Shown here one piece after another: positions 23,883-31,694 of a DNA stretch of 51,649 bases. Under the pieces are notes generated by a model. It made no database searches. It worked only from the letters and a program-made list of their open reading frames with translations, and was not told the origin of the DNA. Positions within the stretch are counted from its first letter, which is position 1, and every line of letters begins with the position of its first letter. The stretch is from Lachnospiraceae bacterium UBA2860 (GTDB lineage Bacteria; Bacillota; Clostridia; Lachnospirales; Lachnospiraceae): positions 18,906-70,554 of the forward strand of contig DEFE01000014.1 in assembly GCA_002350625.1 (NCBI GenBank), written 5' to 3'. Position numbers and translations under genes: made by a program.

Positions 23883-24883
23883 TGCTGAAGAAAGCAGTTA
23901 AGACCAATGAATTCTTCGTGCTGATCGCGCTGATCGCGCTGTGCCTGATCATTGGCATCGCGAACCCCGTGTTCTTTACGACCGGCAATGTCGTCTCGCT
24001 GATGAAGAACAGCATCGTGATGGGCATCATGACATTTGCGCTTATGCCCGGGATCATCGCCGGCGGCATCGACGTGTCCTTCCCGGCGATCGCGGTCTGC
24101 GGGATGTTCACGACGAGCAAGATCATGGACAACATCAAATTCGACGGGCCGGTCGTCCTGCCGATCCTCATGGCCATGGGCATCGGCCTCGTGCTCGGCT
24201 TCCTGAACGGGGTCATCATCACCCGCTTCTCCCTTCCGGCCTTCATCGTGACGCTCGGCACGTCGTCTCTCTACTACGGCCTCCTCATCACGCTGGTCGG
24301 CAGCAAGCCGGTCAACCGCCTCTGCAAGCCGATGGAAGATTTCGGCAAGGCGGTCATGGTGAGCGGATCCTCCGGGGCCGTGACGACGACCTGTACCTGG
24401 ACCTTCCTCTTCCTTGTCGCGGTCGCCCTCATCGTCTTCTTCATGCTGAAGTACACGATGCTCGGGCGAGGCATATACGCCATCGGCGGCAACCGCGTCT
24501 CTGCGGAGAGAGCGGGATTTAACGTCAATGGCATTCTGATCTTTGTCTACACCTTCATCGGCGCCTTCGCCGGCCTCGCAGGCATCTGCCACACCATGCA
24601 GGCCCGCATCTGCATGCCGACCGACCTTATGGGCTCCGAGATGCTCTGCATCGCCGCGGTCGTCCTCGGCGGCTCGAACATCGCCGGCGGCAAGGGCACC
24701 GTGATCGGCACGACGCTCGGCCTCATCCTGATCACGGTCGCGCGAAGCTCCCTCACGCTGGTCGGCGTCGACTCGAGCTGGCAGCAGATGATTGTCGGCA
24801 TCGTCATCGTCGCAGGTACCGCGCTGTCCGCTTACAAGGAACTCAAGAACAGCCGGAAGATCGCGAAGATCCTGGAAGACTAA
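23882..24883 (+). CDS. Sugar ABC transporter permease 1 (LsrC/RhaP-like)
   Basis: A 333-residue membrane protein of the ribose/AI-2/rhamnose permease family (BPD_transp_2). About eight to ten hydrophobic segments are visible. The family patterns AGGIDVSFPAIAVCG (about 59-73), LPAFIVTLGTSSLYYGL (about 118-134) and the cytoplasmic GRGIYAIGGNRVSAERAGF (about 195-213, contacting the ATPase) are all present. It starts 1 nt inside the ATPase stop and is followed 13 bp later by a second, different permease, so the channel is a heterodimer as in Lsr and rhamnose systems. Confidence 0.93.
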   Translation: MLKKAVKTNEFFVLIALIALCLIIGIANPVFFTTGNVVSLMKNSIVMGIMTFALMPGIIAGGIDVSFPAIAVCGMFTTSKIMDNIKFDGPVVLPILMAMGIGLVLGFLNGVIITRFSLPAFIVTLGTSSLYYGLLITLVGSKPVNRLCKPMEDFGKAVMVSGSSGAVTTTCTWTFLFLVAVALIVFFMLKYTMLGRGIYAIGGNRVSAERAGFNVNGILIFVYTFIGAFAGLAGICHTMQARICMPTDLMGSEMLCIAAVVLGGSNIAGGKGTVIGTTLGLILITVARSSLTLVGVDSSWQQMIVGIVIVAGTALSAYKELKNSRKIAKILED

Positions 24884-24896
24884 GGAGGGGAAGCGC

Positions 24897-25931
24897 ATGC
24901 AGAACAATAAAGGCATTGTCAAGTATCTGAAGGGTCTGACGGAAGACTCCCGGATGGTTCGCCTCTTCTTCATCATGGTTGCGGCCTTTGTGATCATGGC
25001 CGTCGCCAATGGCAGCAAGTTCCTCGCCCTGTCGAATTTCCAGTCGATGGCGAGAACATTTCCGGAAGTAGGCATCCTCGCGATCGCCGTCTCCCTGGCG
25101 ATGCTGCTCGGCGGCATCAACCTTTCCGTCGTCGGCATCGCGAACTTAAGCGGAATTTTCTGCTGCCAGTTCATCATCTGGGCGCAGGAGAAGATCGGCA
25201 TGTGGCCCGCGATCATCATCGGCCTTGTGATCGCCATGGCGGTCGGCGCGGTGTGCGGCCTCTTAAACGGCTTCCTCATCGCCTACGTCGGCATTCCCGC
25301 CATGCTCGCGACGCTCGGCACGCAGGAGATCTTCATCGGTCTCGGCGTCGGCGTCACGAAGGGCGCGGCGGTGTTCGGCACGCCGTCTGAATTCACCTTC
25401 TTCGGCGGCGCCTATCTCTTCGGCGTGATCCCGATGTCGCTCGTGATCTTCGTGATCGTCGTCATCATCTTCACGATCCTCCTGCAGAGAAAGCAGTACG
25501 GCATGGAGCTCTACCTCGTCGGAACGAATCCGACGGCGGCCCGCTTCTCCGGCATCAAGAATGAGCGCGTCATCTTAAAGACACACGTCTACGGCGGCAT
25601 CCTGTCCGCGATCGCCGGTATCATCATCGCATCGGGAACCAACTCCGCGAAGGCGAGCTATGGTTCCTCCTACGTGCTCCGGTGCCTGATCGTCGCCATC
25701 CTCGGCGGCATCAATCCGGCCGGCGGCTTCGGCAAGATCACGGGCGTCGTGATGGCGGTGCTCACGATTCAGTTCCTCTCGAGCGGCTTCGGCATCCTCC
25801 GCGTCGACAGCTACTTCCAGACCTTCGTCTGGGGCGCGGTGCTCGTCGGGGACATGATCCTGAATCACTATCTGGACAAGCTCGCGGAGAACCGCAAGAA
25901 GAAAAAAGCCGAAAAAGAAGCAACTGCTTAA
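24897..25931 (+). CDS. Sugar ABC transporter permease 2 (LsrD/RhaQ-like)
   Basis: A 344-residue permease of the same family as its neighbour but clearly diverged. The N-terminal cytoplasmic segment is longer (MQNNKGIVKYLKGL). It has LLGGINLSVVGIANLSGI, IPAMLATLGTQEIFIGL and the ATPase-contact segment YGMELYLVGTNPTAARFSG. The C-terminus is a lysine- and glutamate-rich tail. The ATG at 24897 was chosen because AAGGAGGGGAAG lies just upstream. It ends the importer cassette; a purine-rich spacer separates it from dhaK. Confidence 0.93.
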   Translation: MQNNKGIVKYLKGLTEDSRMVRLFFIMVAAFVIMAVANGSKFLALSNFQSMARTFPEVGILAIAVSLAMLLGGINLSVVGIANLSGIFCCQFIIWAQEKIGMWPAIIIGLVIAMAVGAVCGLLNGFLIAYVGIPAMLATLGTQEIFIGLGVGVTKGAAVFGTPSEFTFFGGAYLFGVIPMSLVIFVIVVIIFTILLQRKQYGMELYLVGTNPTAARFSGIKNERVILKTHVYGGILSAIAGIIIASGTNSAKASYGSSYVLRCLIVAILGGINPAGGFGKITGVVMAVLTIQFLSSGFGILRVDSYFQTFVWGAVLVGDMILNHYLDKLAENRKKKKAEKEATA

Positions 25932-26016
25932 GATAAAACTAAGAAAAGAGTAAGAGAAGAGCAAGATAAAGACAAGATAAGAGTAAGTGAAGAGTATGAG
26001 CAAGAGAAGATAAAGG
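25932..26016 (+). repeat. Purine-rich repetitive leader before dhaK
   Basis: About 85 nt on the coding strand are almost only A and G, built from AAGAGTAAG(A/T)GAAGAG-type units. The clearest pair starts at 25946 and 25979, a period of 33 bp. The tract ends in the ribosome site AAAGGAGG. Such a leader cannot form stable hairpins and should leave the dhaK start accessible. Confidence 0.6.
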
Positions 26017-26027
26017 AGGTATTTATC

Positions 26028-27035
26028 ATGCAGAGACTGCTCAATAAACCTGAGGACTATGTCGATGAAATGCTGAAGGGCATCTATGCCGCGTATCCGG
26101 ACCGCGTCAAATATGTGAATGACGACCTGAGATGCTACGTGACGACGAAGAAGACGGAAGGCAAGGTCGGCATCATGACCGGCGGCGGCTCCGGCCACCT
26201 GCCCCTTTTCCTCGGCTACGTCGGCGACGGCATGATCGACGGCTGCGCGATCGGCGGCGTCTTCCAGTCTCCGAGCGCGGAGCAGATCGCGAACGTGACG
26301 CGAGAGATCGACTCCGGCGCGGGCGTGCTCTATGTATACGGCAACTACACGGGCGACATCATGAACTTCGAGATGGCTGAAGAGCTGGTCGAATTCGACG
26401 ATATCAAGTGCCTGCACGTGAAGGGCTGCGACGACGTCGCCTCCGCCGACAAGGGCGATGAGAACAAGAGACGCGGCGTCGCCGGCATCTACTTCGTGTT
26501 CAAGTGCGCGGGCGCCGCGGCGGACGCGATGCTTCCGCTCGAGGAAGTGGCGCGCATCGCCGAGAAGGCCAACGGCGCCGTCCGCACCTTCGGCGTGGCG
26601 CTCTCGCCCTGCATCATCCCCGAAAACGGCAAGGCCAACTTCTCCGTCAAGGAAGGCGAGATGGAACTCGGCATGGGCATCCACGGCGAGCCCGGCGTCG
26701 AAGTCTGCCCGGTGAAGACGGCGGATGAGACGGTCGACTACATGCTTGAAAGAATCCTTAAGGACCTTGAGACGAAGGCGGGAGACGAGGTCGCCGTGCT
26801 GGTGAACGGCCTCGGGGCTACGCCGCTTGAGGAGCTCTATATCATGTACCGCCGCGTCCACGAGACGCTCGAAGCGCAGGGCATGAAGGTTTATTTCGCG
26901 AAGCTCGGCGAGTTCGCGACCTCGATGGATATGATCGGCGCGTCGATCTCCGTCATGAAGCTGGACGACGAGCTGAAGAAGTACTTAAGCCCCGCAGCGG
27001 ACACACCGTTCATTCATCAGAACGCCATCGGCTGA
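26028..27035 (+). CDS. dhaK: Dihydroxyacetone kinase, DhaK (substrate-binding) subunit
   Basis: Binds a short-chain ketose covalently through a histidine so that a partner subunit can phosphorylate it. The 335-residue product has the DhaK motifs GGGSGHLPLFLGYVG (about 52-66), YGNYTGDIMNF (about 104-114) and LSPCIIPENG. The catalytic His lies in MGIHGEPG (His 219). Family members act on dihydroxyacetone, and some relatives act on L- or D-erythrulose. Start by AAAGGAGGT 8 bp upstream. dhaL follows, but no dhaM (the PTS phosphodonor) is present, so the donor is either ATP or a DhaM encoded elsewhere. Confidence 0.93.
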   Translation: MQRLLNKPEDYVDEMLKGIYAAYPDRVKYVNDDLRCYVTTKKTEGKVGIMTGGGSGHLPLFLGYVGDGMIDGCAIGGVFQSPSAEQIANVTREIDSGAGVLYVYGNYTGDIMNFEMAEELVEFDDIKCLHVKGCDDVASADKGDENKRRGVAGIYFVFKCAGAAADAMLPLEEVARIAEKANGAVRTFGVALSPCIIPENGKANFSVKEGEMELGMGIHGEPGVEVCPVKTADETVDYMLERILKDLETKAGDEVAVLVNGLGATPLEELYIMYRRVHETLEAQGMKVYFAKLGEFATSMDMIGASISVMKLDDELKKYLSPAADTPFIHQNAIG

Positions 27036-27132
27036 AGAACAGCCGGAAGGAAGGACTTGAGGCGGGACGGGAGAAGGATTCATATGAAGCAGTCTCCCGG
27101 AATGCGCTTAAGAGAAAAGAGGGGATTAGATT

Positions 27133-27762
27133 ATGCAGATCACAAGAGACGACGTCATCCGGTTTATCAACAAAGCTTCGGATGAGATGAATGAGAACAA
27201 GGATTATCTGATTGAGCTCGACGCCAATTCAGGCGACGGCGATCTGGGCCTTACGATGAGCAAGGGCTTTGCGGCTGCGAAGGAGAAAGCCAATGCCTCC
27301 GAGGAGACGGATCTTGGCAAGCTCCTCTTCGCGGCGGGCTCCGCCATCGCGTCGGCCGTGCCTTCGACGATGGGAACGCTGATGGGCAGCGGCATGCTCG
27401 GCGCGGCCAAAGCCCTGAAGGGGCGCGAGAGCCTGGACGGCGAGGGCTTTGCGCTGTTTGCGCAGGGCTACTATGAAGGCGCGCAGAAGAGAGGCAAGGC
27501 GAATCCGGGCGAGCGCACGCTGCTCGATTCCTTAAAGCCGGCGGCGGACGCCGCGAGAGAAGCAGTGGATGCGGGCTGCGACGACGCGAAGGAGCTTGTG
27601 ACGAAGGCTTATGAAGCGGCCTGCGCGGGCGTCGAGGCGACGAAGGACATGGCGCCGGTCTACGGCAAGGCCTTCGTGCACCGCGAGAAGCTGCACGGCG
27701 TGCCGGACCAGGGCGCGATCGTCGGCAGCCTTCTCTACAAGGCCTGGACGGAAGCACTGTAA
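27133..27762 (+). CDS. dhaL: Dihydroxyacetone kinase, DhaL (nucleotide-binding) subunit
   Basis: The 209-residue all-helical subunit carries the Mg-nucleotide. The family signature LDANSGDGDLGLTM (about 29-42) supplies the aspartates that bind the magnesium pair. The glycine-rich STMGTLMGSGMLGAAK (about 77-92) forms the phosphate loop. It works with DhaK. In PTS-type systems ADP stays bound and is recharged by DhaM; in ATP-type kinases this domain exchanges ATP. The choice cannot be made from sequence by eye. Start by AGAGGGGA upstream of the ATG. Confidence 0.92.
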   Translation: MQITRDDVIRFINKASDEMNENKDYLIELDANSGDGDLGLTMSKGFAAAKEKANASEETDLGKLLFAAGSAIASAVPSTMGTLMGSGMLGAAKALKGRESLDGEGFALFAQGYYEGAQKRGKANPGERTLLDSLKPAADAAREAVDAGCDDAKELVTKAYEAACAGVEATKDMAPVYGKAFVHREKLHGVPDQGAIVGSLLYKAWTEAL

Positions 27763-27807
27763 AAAAGCATTACCGGAACAATAAAACTCGAGAAAGGAGA
27801 GAATTCT

Positions 27808-28617
27808 ATGTGGACGAAAGATCTTTTTGGCGTGGAGAAACCGATCATCGCGATGTGCCATATGCAGCCGATGCCGGGGGATCCGAACTACGACGCGGAC
27901 GGCGGGATGGACAAGGTCCTGACCTGTGCGCGGCACGATCTGCTTGCTCTGCAGGAGGGCGGCGTAGACGGCGTCATGTTCTCCAATGAATTCAGCCTTC
28001 CCTATCTGACAAAGGTGGAGACCGTGACGGTCGCCGCCATGGCCAGGGTGATCGGGGAGCTGAAGAGTGACATCAAGATTCCGCTGGGCGTCAACTGCCT
28101 GTGGGATCCGGTCGCCTCGATCGATCTGGCCGTCGCCGTGGATGCGAAGTTCATCCGCGAGATCATCACCGGCGTCTACGCGTCCGACTTCGGCCTGTGG
28201 AACACGAACGTCGGCGCGACCGTGCGCCACAAGATGGCGGTTTCCGGGAAGGACATCCGGATGCTCTACAACATCGTGCCCGAGGCAGCCGCATATCTGG
28301 CCGCGCGCGACATCGAGAGCATCGCGAGGACGACGGAGTTCAACAACCATCCGGACGCGCTGTGCGTATCGGGCCTCACAGCCGGCGCCGAGACGGACAC
28401 GCAGATCCTTAAGCGCGTGAAGGACGCGGTGAAGCATACGCCCGTCTTCTGCAACACCGGCTGCAACAAGGACAACATTAAGCGGCAGCTCACGTACGCG
28501 GACGGCGCGGTCTGCGCGACCACCTTCAAGGTCGACGGCATTTTCGAAAATGAAGTCGACGTGAACCGTGTGAAGGAGTTCATGAAAGAAGTGAAGGACT
28601 TCCGGGCGGGGCTATAA
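27808..28617 (+). CDS. BtpA/SgcQ-family TIM-barrel protein
   Basis: A 269-residue protein of the BtpA family. It starts with a variant of the family pattern (KPIIAMCHMQPMPGDPNY, about 11-28), followed by EGGVDGVMFSNEF and LGVNCLWDP. The second half, with ALCVSGLTAGAETD and a phosphate-binding-like end DGAVCATTFKVDG, suits a phosphate-binding TIM barrel. Cyanobacterial BtpA is linked to photosystem I; SgcQ lies in an E. coli sugar PTS operon. The reaction is unknown to me. Start by GAAAGGAGAG. A strong terminator follows. Confidence 0.85.
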   Translation: MWTKDLFGVEKPIIAMCHMQPMPGDPNYDADGGMDKVLTCARHDLLALQEGGVDGVMFSNEFSLPYLTKVETVTVAAMARVIGELKSDIKIPLGVNCLWDPVASIDLAVAVDAKFIREIITGVYASDFGLWNTNVGATVRHKMAVSGKDIRMLYNIVPEAAAYLAARDIESIARTTEFNNHPDALCVSGLTAGAETDTQILKRVKDAVKHTPVFCNTGCNKDNIKRQLTYADGAVCATTFKVDGIFENEVDVNRVKEFMKEVKDFRAGL

Positions 28618-28628
28618 GACATCACACC

Positions 28629-28680
28629 GGGTCCCCCTCTTGATGCGCCGGTTTGCGGCGCGGGAGGGGGGCTGTTTTTT
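28629..28680 (+). terminator. Intrinsic terminator after the btpA-like gene
   Basis: CCCCCTC (28633-28639) pairs with GGGAGGGGG, with an inner GCGCCG/CGGCGC stem. CTGTTTTTT follows. It lies within the carbohydrate locus and ahead of the FGGY kinase gene, so downstream genes depend on read-through or on an unseen promoter. Confidence 0.88.
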
Positions 28681-28718
28681 CTTGCATCATCGGCGCTTTA
28701 TCTTAAGGAGGAATGACA

Positions 28719-30254
28719 ATGGCGGAAAAATACGTGGTGGGCTTTGACATGGGAACCGGCTCCGTCCGCGCCGGCATCTACAAGCTTGACGGACACGAGA
28801 TCGGCTTTGCGGCGACCGAGTACGAGACGATCCACGAGCATCCCGGCTGGGCGGAGCAGCGGCCGATGGACTGGTGGAACTGCCTTCAGAAGAGCATGCA
28901 GGCAGCGATCGCGATGGCCGGCGTCGACAAGAAGGACATCATCGCGATCGGCTATGACGTGACCTGCTGCTCGGTGATGCTGTGCAAGGCGGACGGCACG
29001 CCGGTCCGCGACTGCCTGATCTGGATGGACGTGCGGTCCGCCAAGGAGGCGGCGGAGATCGCGGCGACGGGAGACGAGGCGCTGAAGTTTAACAGCTACG
29101 GCTCCGTCTCGGCGGAGTGGATGCCCTGCAAGGCGCTGTGGCTGAAGCGGCACGAGCCGGAGAATTACGCTGCGGCGGACGTCGTCTGCGAGTGCACGGA
29201 CTGGATCACCTTCAAGCTGACCGGCAAGTGGACCGCGAGCATGTCCAATATCTCCGCGCGCTGGTATTATGACGCGGAGAACGGCGGCTTCCAGAAGTCG
29301 CTCTACGAGGCGGTCGGCCTCGGGGACGTGCTGGACAAGTTCCCGCAGGAAATCCATTATCTCGGCGAAAATATCGGGACGCTCACGCCGGAGGCGGCGG
29401 AGTTCCTCGGCCTTTCGACGGACACGATCGTCGCGCAGGGCGGACCGGACGCTTTCATCGGCTGCTTCGGCCTCGGCGTCATCTCCCCGGGCAAGGTCGC
29501 GCTCATCACCGGATCGAGCCACCTCATCCTCGGCCTCACGGACGTCTACAAATACGGGAAGAGCGGCATCTTTGGCCCCTTCCCTGGCGCGATCCGCGAG
29601 GGCTACGGCATGGTCGAGGGCGGGCAGACCTCCTCGGGCTCGATCGTGAGCTGGTTCAAGAACCGCTTCTGCGGAGATCTGAAGGACAAAGAGGGCGGCG
29701 CTTACGGCGAGCTGAACCGCGGCGCGTCGAAGATCGCGCCCGGCTCGGACGGACTCCTCGTTCTCGACTGGTGGCAGGGCAACCGCACGCCCTACACGGA
29801 CGGCGACATCCGCGGCAATATCTACGGCCTGTCGCTCGGCCACACGCAGGCGCATCTCTTCCGCGCGATCATGGAGGGCGTCGCGTACGGCACCGAAAAT
29901 GTCTTCCAGTCCTTCCGCGACGCGGGCTATGAGGTCAGTGAGATCTACATGGGCGGCGGCACGACGAACAGCGACCTCTTCATGCAGATCCACGCGGATG
30001 TCTCCAACGTCGTCGTGAATGTGCCGGAGGACCCGCAGTCCTGTGCGCTCGGCAGCGCCATCCTCGCGACGATCGCGGCCGGCGTCTACGACAGCTTCGA
30101 GGCCGCGGTGGAGAAGATGGTCCGCTACAGCAAGCGGATCGAGCCGAACCCCGAAAATCACGAGATCTATAAGAAATACTTCGCGCAGTACCGCAAGGCC
30201 TATGACACCTTCGGGCAGTGGATGCGGGACACGAGCGCGCTGAACGCGAGATAA
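28719..30254 (+). CDS. FGGY-family carbohydrate kinase
   Basis: Phosphorylates a sugar or polyol with ATP. The 511-residue product has the N-terminal phosphate loop GFDMGTGSVRAGIY (about 8-21) and the catalytic Asp in GGPDAFIGCFG (Asp about 245). The second-domain loops TGSSHLIL and MGGGTTNSDLFMQIHADV (about 411-428) bind the nucleotide. It resembles LsrK, EryA and xylulokinase-type enzymes to about the same degree; the substrate is not predictable. Start at 28719 because AAGGAGG is 7 bp upstream; an ATG at 28713 nearly touches that site. Confidence 0.92.
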   Translation: MAEKYVVGFDMGTGSVRAGIYKLDGHEIGFAATEYETIHEHPGWAEQRPMDWWNCLQKSMQAAIAMAGVDKKDIIAIGYDVTCCSVMLCKADGTPVRDCLIWMDVRSAKEAAEIAATGDEALKFNSYGSVSAEWMPCKALWLKRHEPENYAAADVVCECTDWITFKLTGKWTASMSNISARWYYDAENGGFQKSLYEAVGLGDVLDKFPQEIHYLGENIGTLTPEAAEFLGLSTDTIVAQGGPDAFIGCFGLGVISPGKVALITGSSHLILGLTDVYKYGKSGIFGPFPGAIREGYGMVEGGQTSSGSIVSWFKNRFCGDLKDKEGGAYGELNRGASKIAPGSDGLLVLDWWQGNRTPYTDGDIRGNIYGLSLGHTQAHLFRAIMEGVAYGTENVFQSFRDAGYEVSEIYMGGGTTNSDLFMQIHADVSNVVVNVPEDPQSCALGSAILATIAAGVYDSFEAAVEKMVRYSKRIEPNPENHEIYKKYFAQYRKAYDTFGQWMRDTSALNAR

Positions 30255-30276
30255 GAGACCGGAGAACGATAAAAAG

Positions 30277-31116
30277 ATGTACAGATATTCCCTTGGCATG
30301 TACGAGAAGGCGCTCCCCGACGGGATGCCTCTTGAGGAAAAGATGAAGATCGCGAAGGAGAGCGGGTTTGACCACGTGGAATTCTGCGTGGATCTGCTTC
30401 CGGAGCGGGCCGCGCGGCTGAACTGGTCAAAAGAGGAGCGGGAAAAGTGGCGGAGCCTCTCGGTGTCGATGGGCGTGCCGTTTACGACATTTTCGCTGTC
30501 GCTCCTCAGGAAGACGCCGCTCGGCATGCTCGACCGCAAGAAGAACGAGGAGGCCTTCCGCGTGATCGACGAGGGCTGCCGGCTCGCGGTCGATCTCGGG
30601 AGCCGCGTCATGCTCGTCAACGGTTACGACGTGTACGGCGAGCCGTCGACGCCGGAGACCGTGGCGCGCTTCTATGAGAACCTGCCGGTCGCGGTCGGCA
30701 TATGCGCGTATCACGGCGTGATCCTCGGCATCGAAAATGCCGAGATGCCTTTCTGCGCGACGGTGAGCGACGCGGTGAAGTACTGCGAGCGCGTGCCTTC
30801 GCCCTTCTTCCGCGTCTACGGGGACATCGGCAACGAGACGAACGCCTTCAGCGGCGACGCGGACCGCACCGTCGCGGATCTTCTGAAGGGGAAGGGCTAT
30901 GTCACCTCTCTTCATCTCAAGGATTCGATCCCGGGCGAGTACCGCTTCCGGGACTACGGGAAGGGACACGTGGACTTTGCACGCTGCATCGCCGCGGCGA
31001 AGGAGATGGGCGTCCACCTCTTCACGGCGGAGATCTTCTGCGACGAGAGCCGCGACTGCGTGGCTTACGCCAAGGAGGTGGCGGATTTCCTCAAGGGGTA
31101 TCTGGACGCGGAGTGA
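30277..31116 (+). CDS. L-ribulose-5-phosphate 3-epimerase family (UlaE/SgbU-like)
   Basis: A 279-residue xylose-isomerase-like TIM barrel. The opening YSLGMYEKALPDGMPLEEK and the later GYDVYGEPSTPET follow UlaE closely. The four expected metal ligands are visible: Glu in GIENAEMP, Asp in YGDIGNE, His in SLHLKD and Glu in FTAEIF. UlaE epimerises L-xylulose 5-phosphate; relatives (tagatose 3-epimerase group) act on free ketoses. No AraD/UlaF-type 4-epimerase is nearby, so the downstream step differs from the ascorbate pathway. The 3' end has been copied into the next spacer. Confidence 0.87.
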   Translation: MYRYSLGMYEKALPDGMPLEEKMKIAKESGFDHVEFCVDLLPERAARLNWSKEEREKWRSLSVSMGVPFTTFSLSLLRKTPLGMLDRKKNEEAFRVIDEGCRLAVDLGSRVMLVNGYDVYGEPSTPETVARFYENLPVAVGICAYHGVILGIENAEMPFCATVSDAVKYCERVPSPFFRVYGDIGNETNAFSGDADRTVADLLKGKGYVTSLHLKDSIPGEYRFRDYGKGHVDFARCIAAAKEMGVHLFTAEIFCDESRDCVAYAKEVADFLKGYLDAE

Positions 31117-31178
31117 GCCCTTAGAAGTTTTTTGGGGGATCCGGACGCGGAGTGAGCACGAGAGAGCTTTTGACGGAA
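31104..31178. repeat. Local duplication of the epimerase 3' end
   Basis: GGACGCGGAGTGAGC occurs at 31104-31118 (last codons, stop and two bases) and exactly again at 31143-31157, a period of 39 bp. Both are followed by a diverged AGA-AG-TTTT-G(A)-GG segment. The second copy has no coding role. Confidence 0.65.
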
Positions 31179-31190
31179 AGGAGTTTAGCT

Positions 31191-31682
31191 ATGAGAAAGA
31201 TTAAGGCGGAACCGCTTACGGCGGAGGCATTTGCGCCCTACGGGACCTTTACGGACGTCATGAACCCGAAGGGGTATCACATCGGCGGCGAATTTCACGA
31301 TTTCTACCGCGACCAGGCGAAGTTCTATGCGGAGTCGGGTCTGCCGGTCGGACTGTCGCCGCTCGTCGTCAGGAATCACGGCTATGTCGTTGAGGCCGTG
31401 GAGTGGCACAATCACACCTGCGAGGCGATGATGCCGGTGAGCGGGGACGCGGTCATGCACGTCTCGCTCGCGAGCGGGGGCTATGACGTCGGGCAGACGA
31501 AAGCCTTCATCGTGCCGAAGGGAACGATCATCACGCTCTTCCCGGCGGTCTATCACCTGACGCCGCTGCCGATTGACGCGGACGAGCTGCACGCGCTCAT
31601 CATGCTGCCGGAGAGATGCTATATCAACGATTTCCTGAGCATGGATCTCGATGAGGAGAGCCGCTTCGAGATCGTCTTTTAA
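31191..31682 (+). CDS. Cupin protein of the ureidoglycolate lyase (AllA) family
   Basis: A 163-residue single-domain cupin. The start MRKIKAEPLTAEAFAPYGTF and the core EWHNHTCEAMMPVSGDAVM (about 80-98) follow the AllA pattern. KAFIVPKGTIITLFPAVYH (about 104-122) continues it. AllA releases glyoxylate from ureidoglycolate in purine breakdown. No other ureide gene is present, so a different small alpha-hydroxy or sugar-derived substrate is likely; that is inference. Start by GGAAAGGAG 7 bp upstream. It lies between the epimerase and peptidase genes with short spacers. Confidence 0.75.
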   Translation: MRKIKAEPLTAEAFAPYGTFTDVMNPKGYHIGGEFHDFYRDQAKFYAESGLPVGLSPLVVRNHGYVVEAVEWHNHTCEAMMPVSGDAVMHVSLASGGYDVGQTKAFIVPKGTIITLFPAVYHLTPLPIDADELHALIMLPERCYINDFLSMDLDEESRFEIVF

Positions 31683-31694
31683 GAAGGTGCCGCT

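Noticed and set aside
23684..25279. A reverse-strand open frame of over 500 codons across the permease genes
   Set aside because: Antisense to two clear permeases; composition is that of a shadow frame with no ribosome site.
21212..30254. A complete AI-2 (Lsr) uptake and processing system
   Set aside because: Importer and FGGY kinase fit, but LsrF, LsrG and LsrR are missing and binding-pocket residues differ; DhaK, DhaL and aldolase point to catabolism of another ligand.
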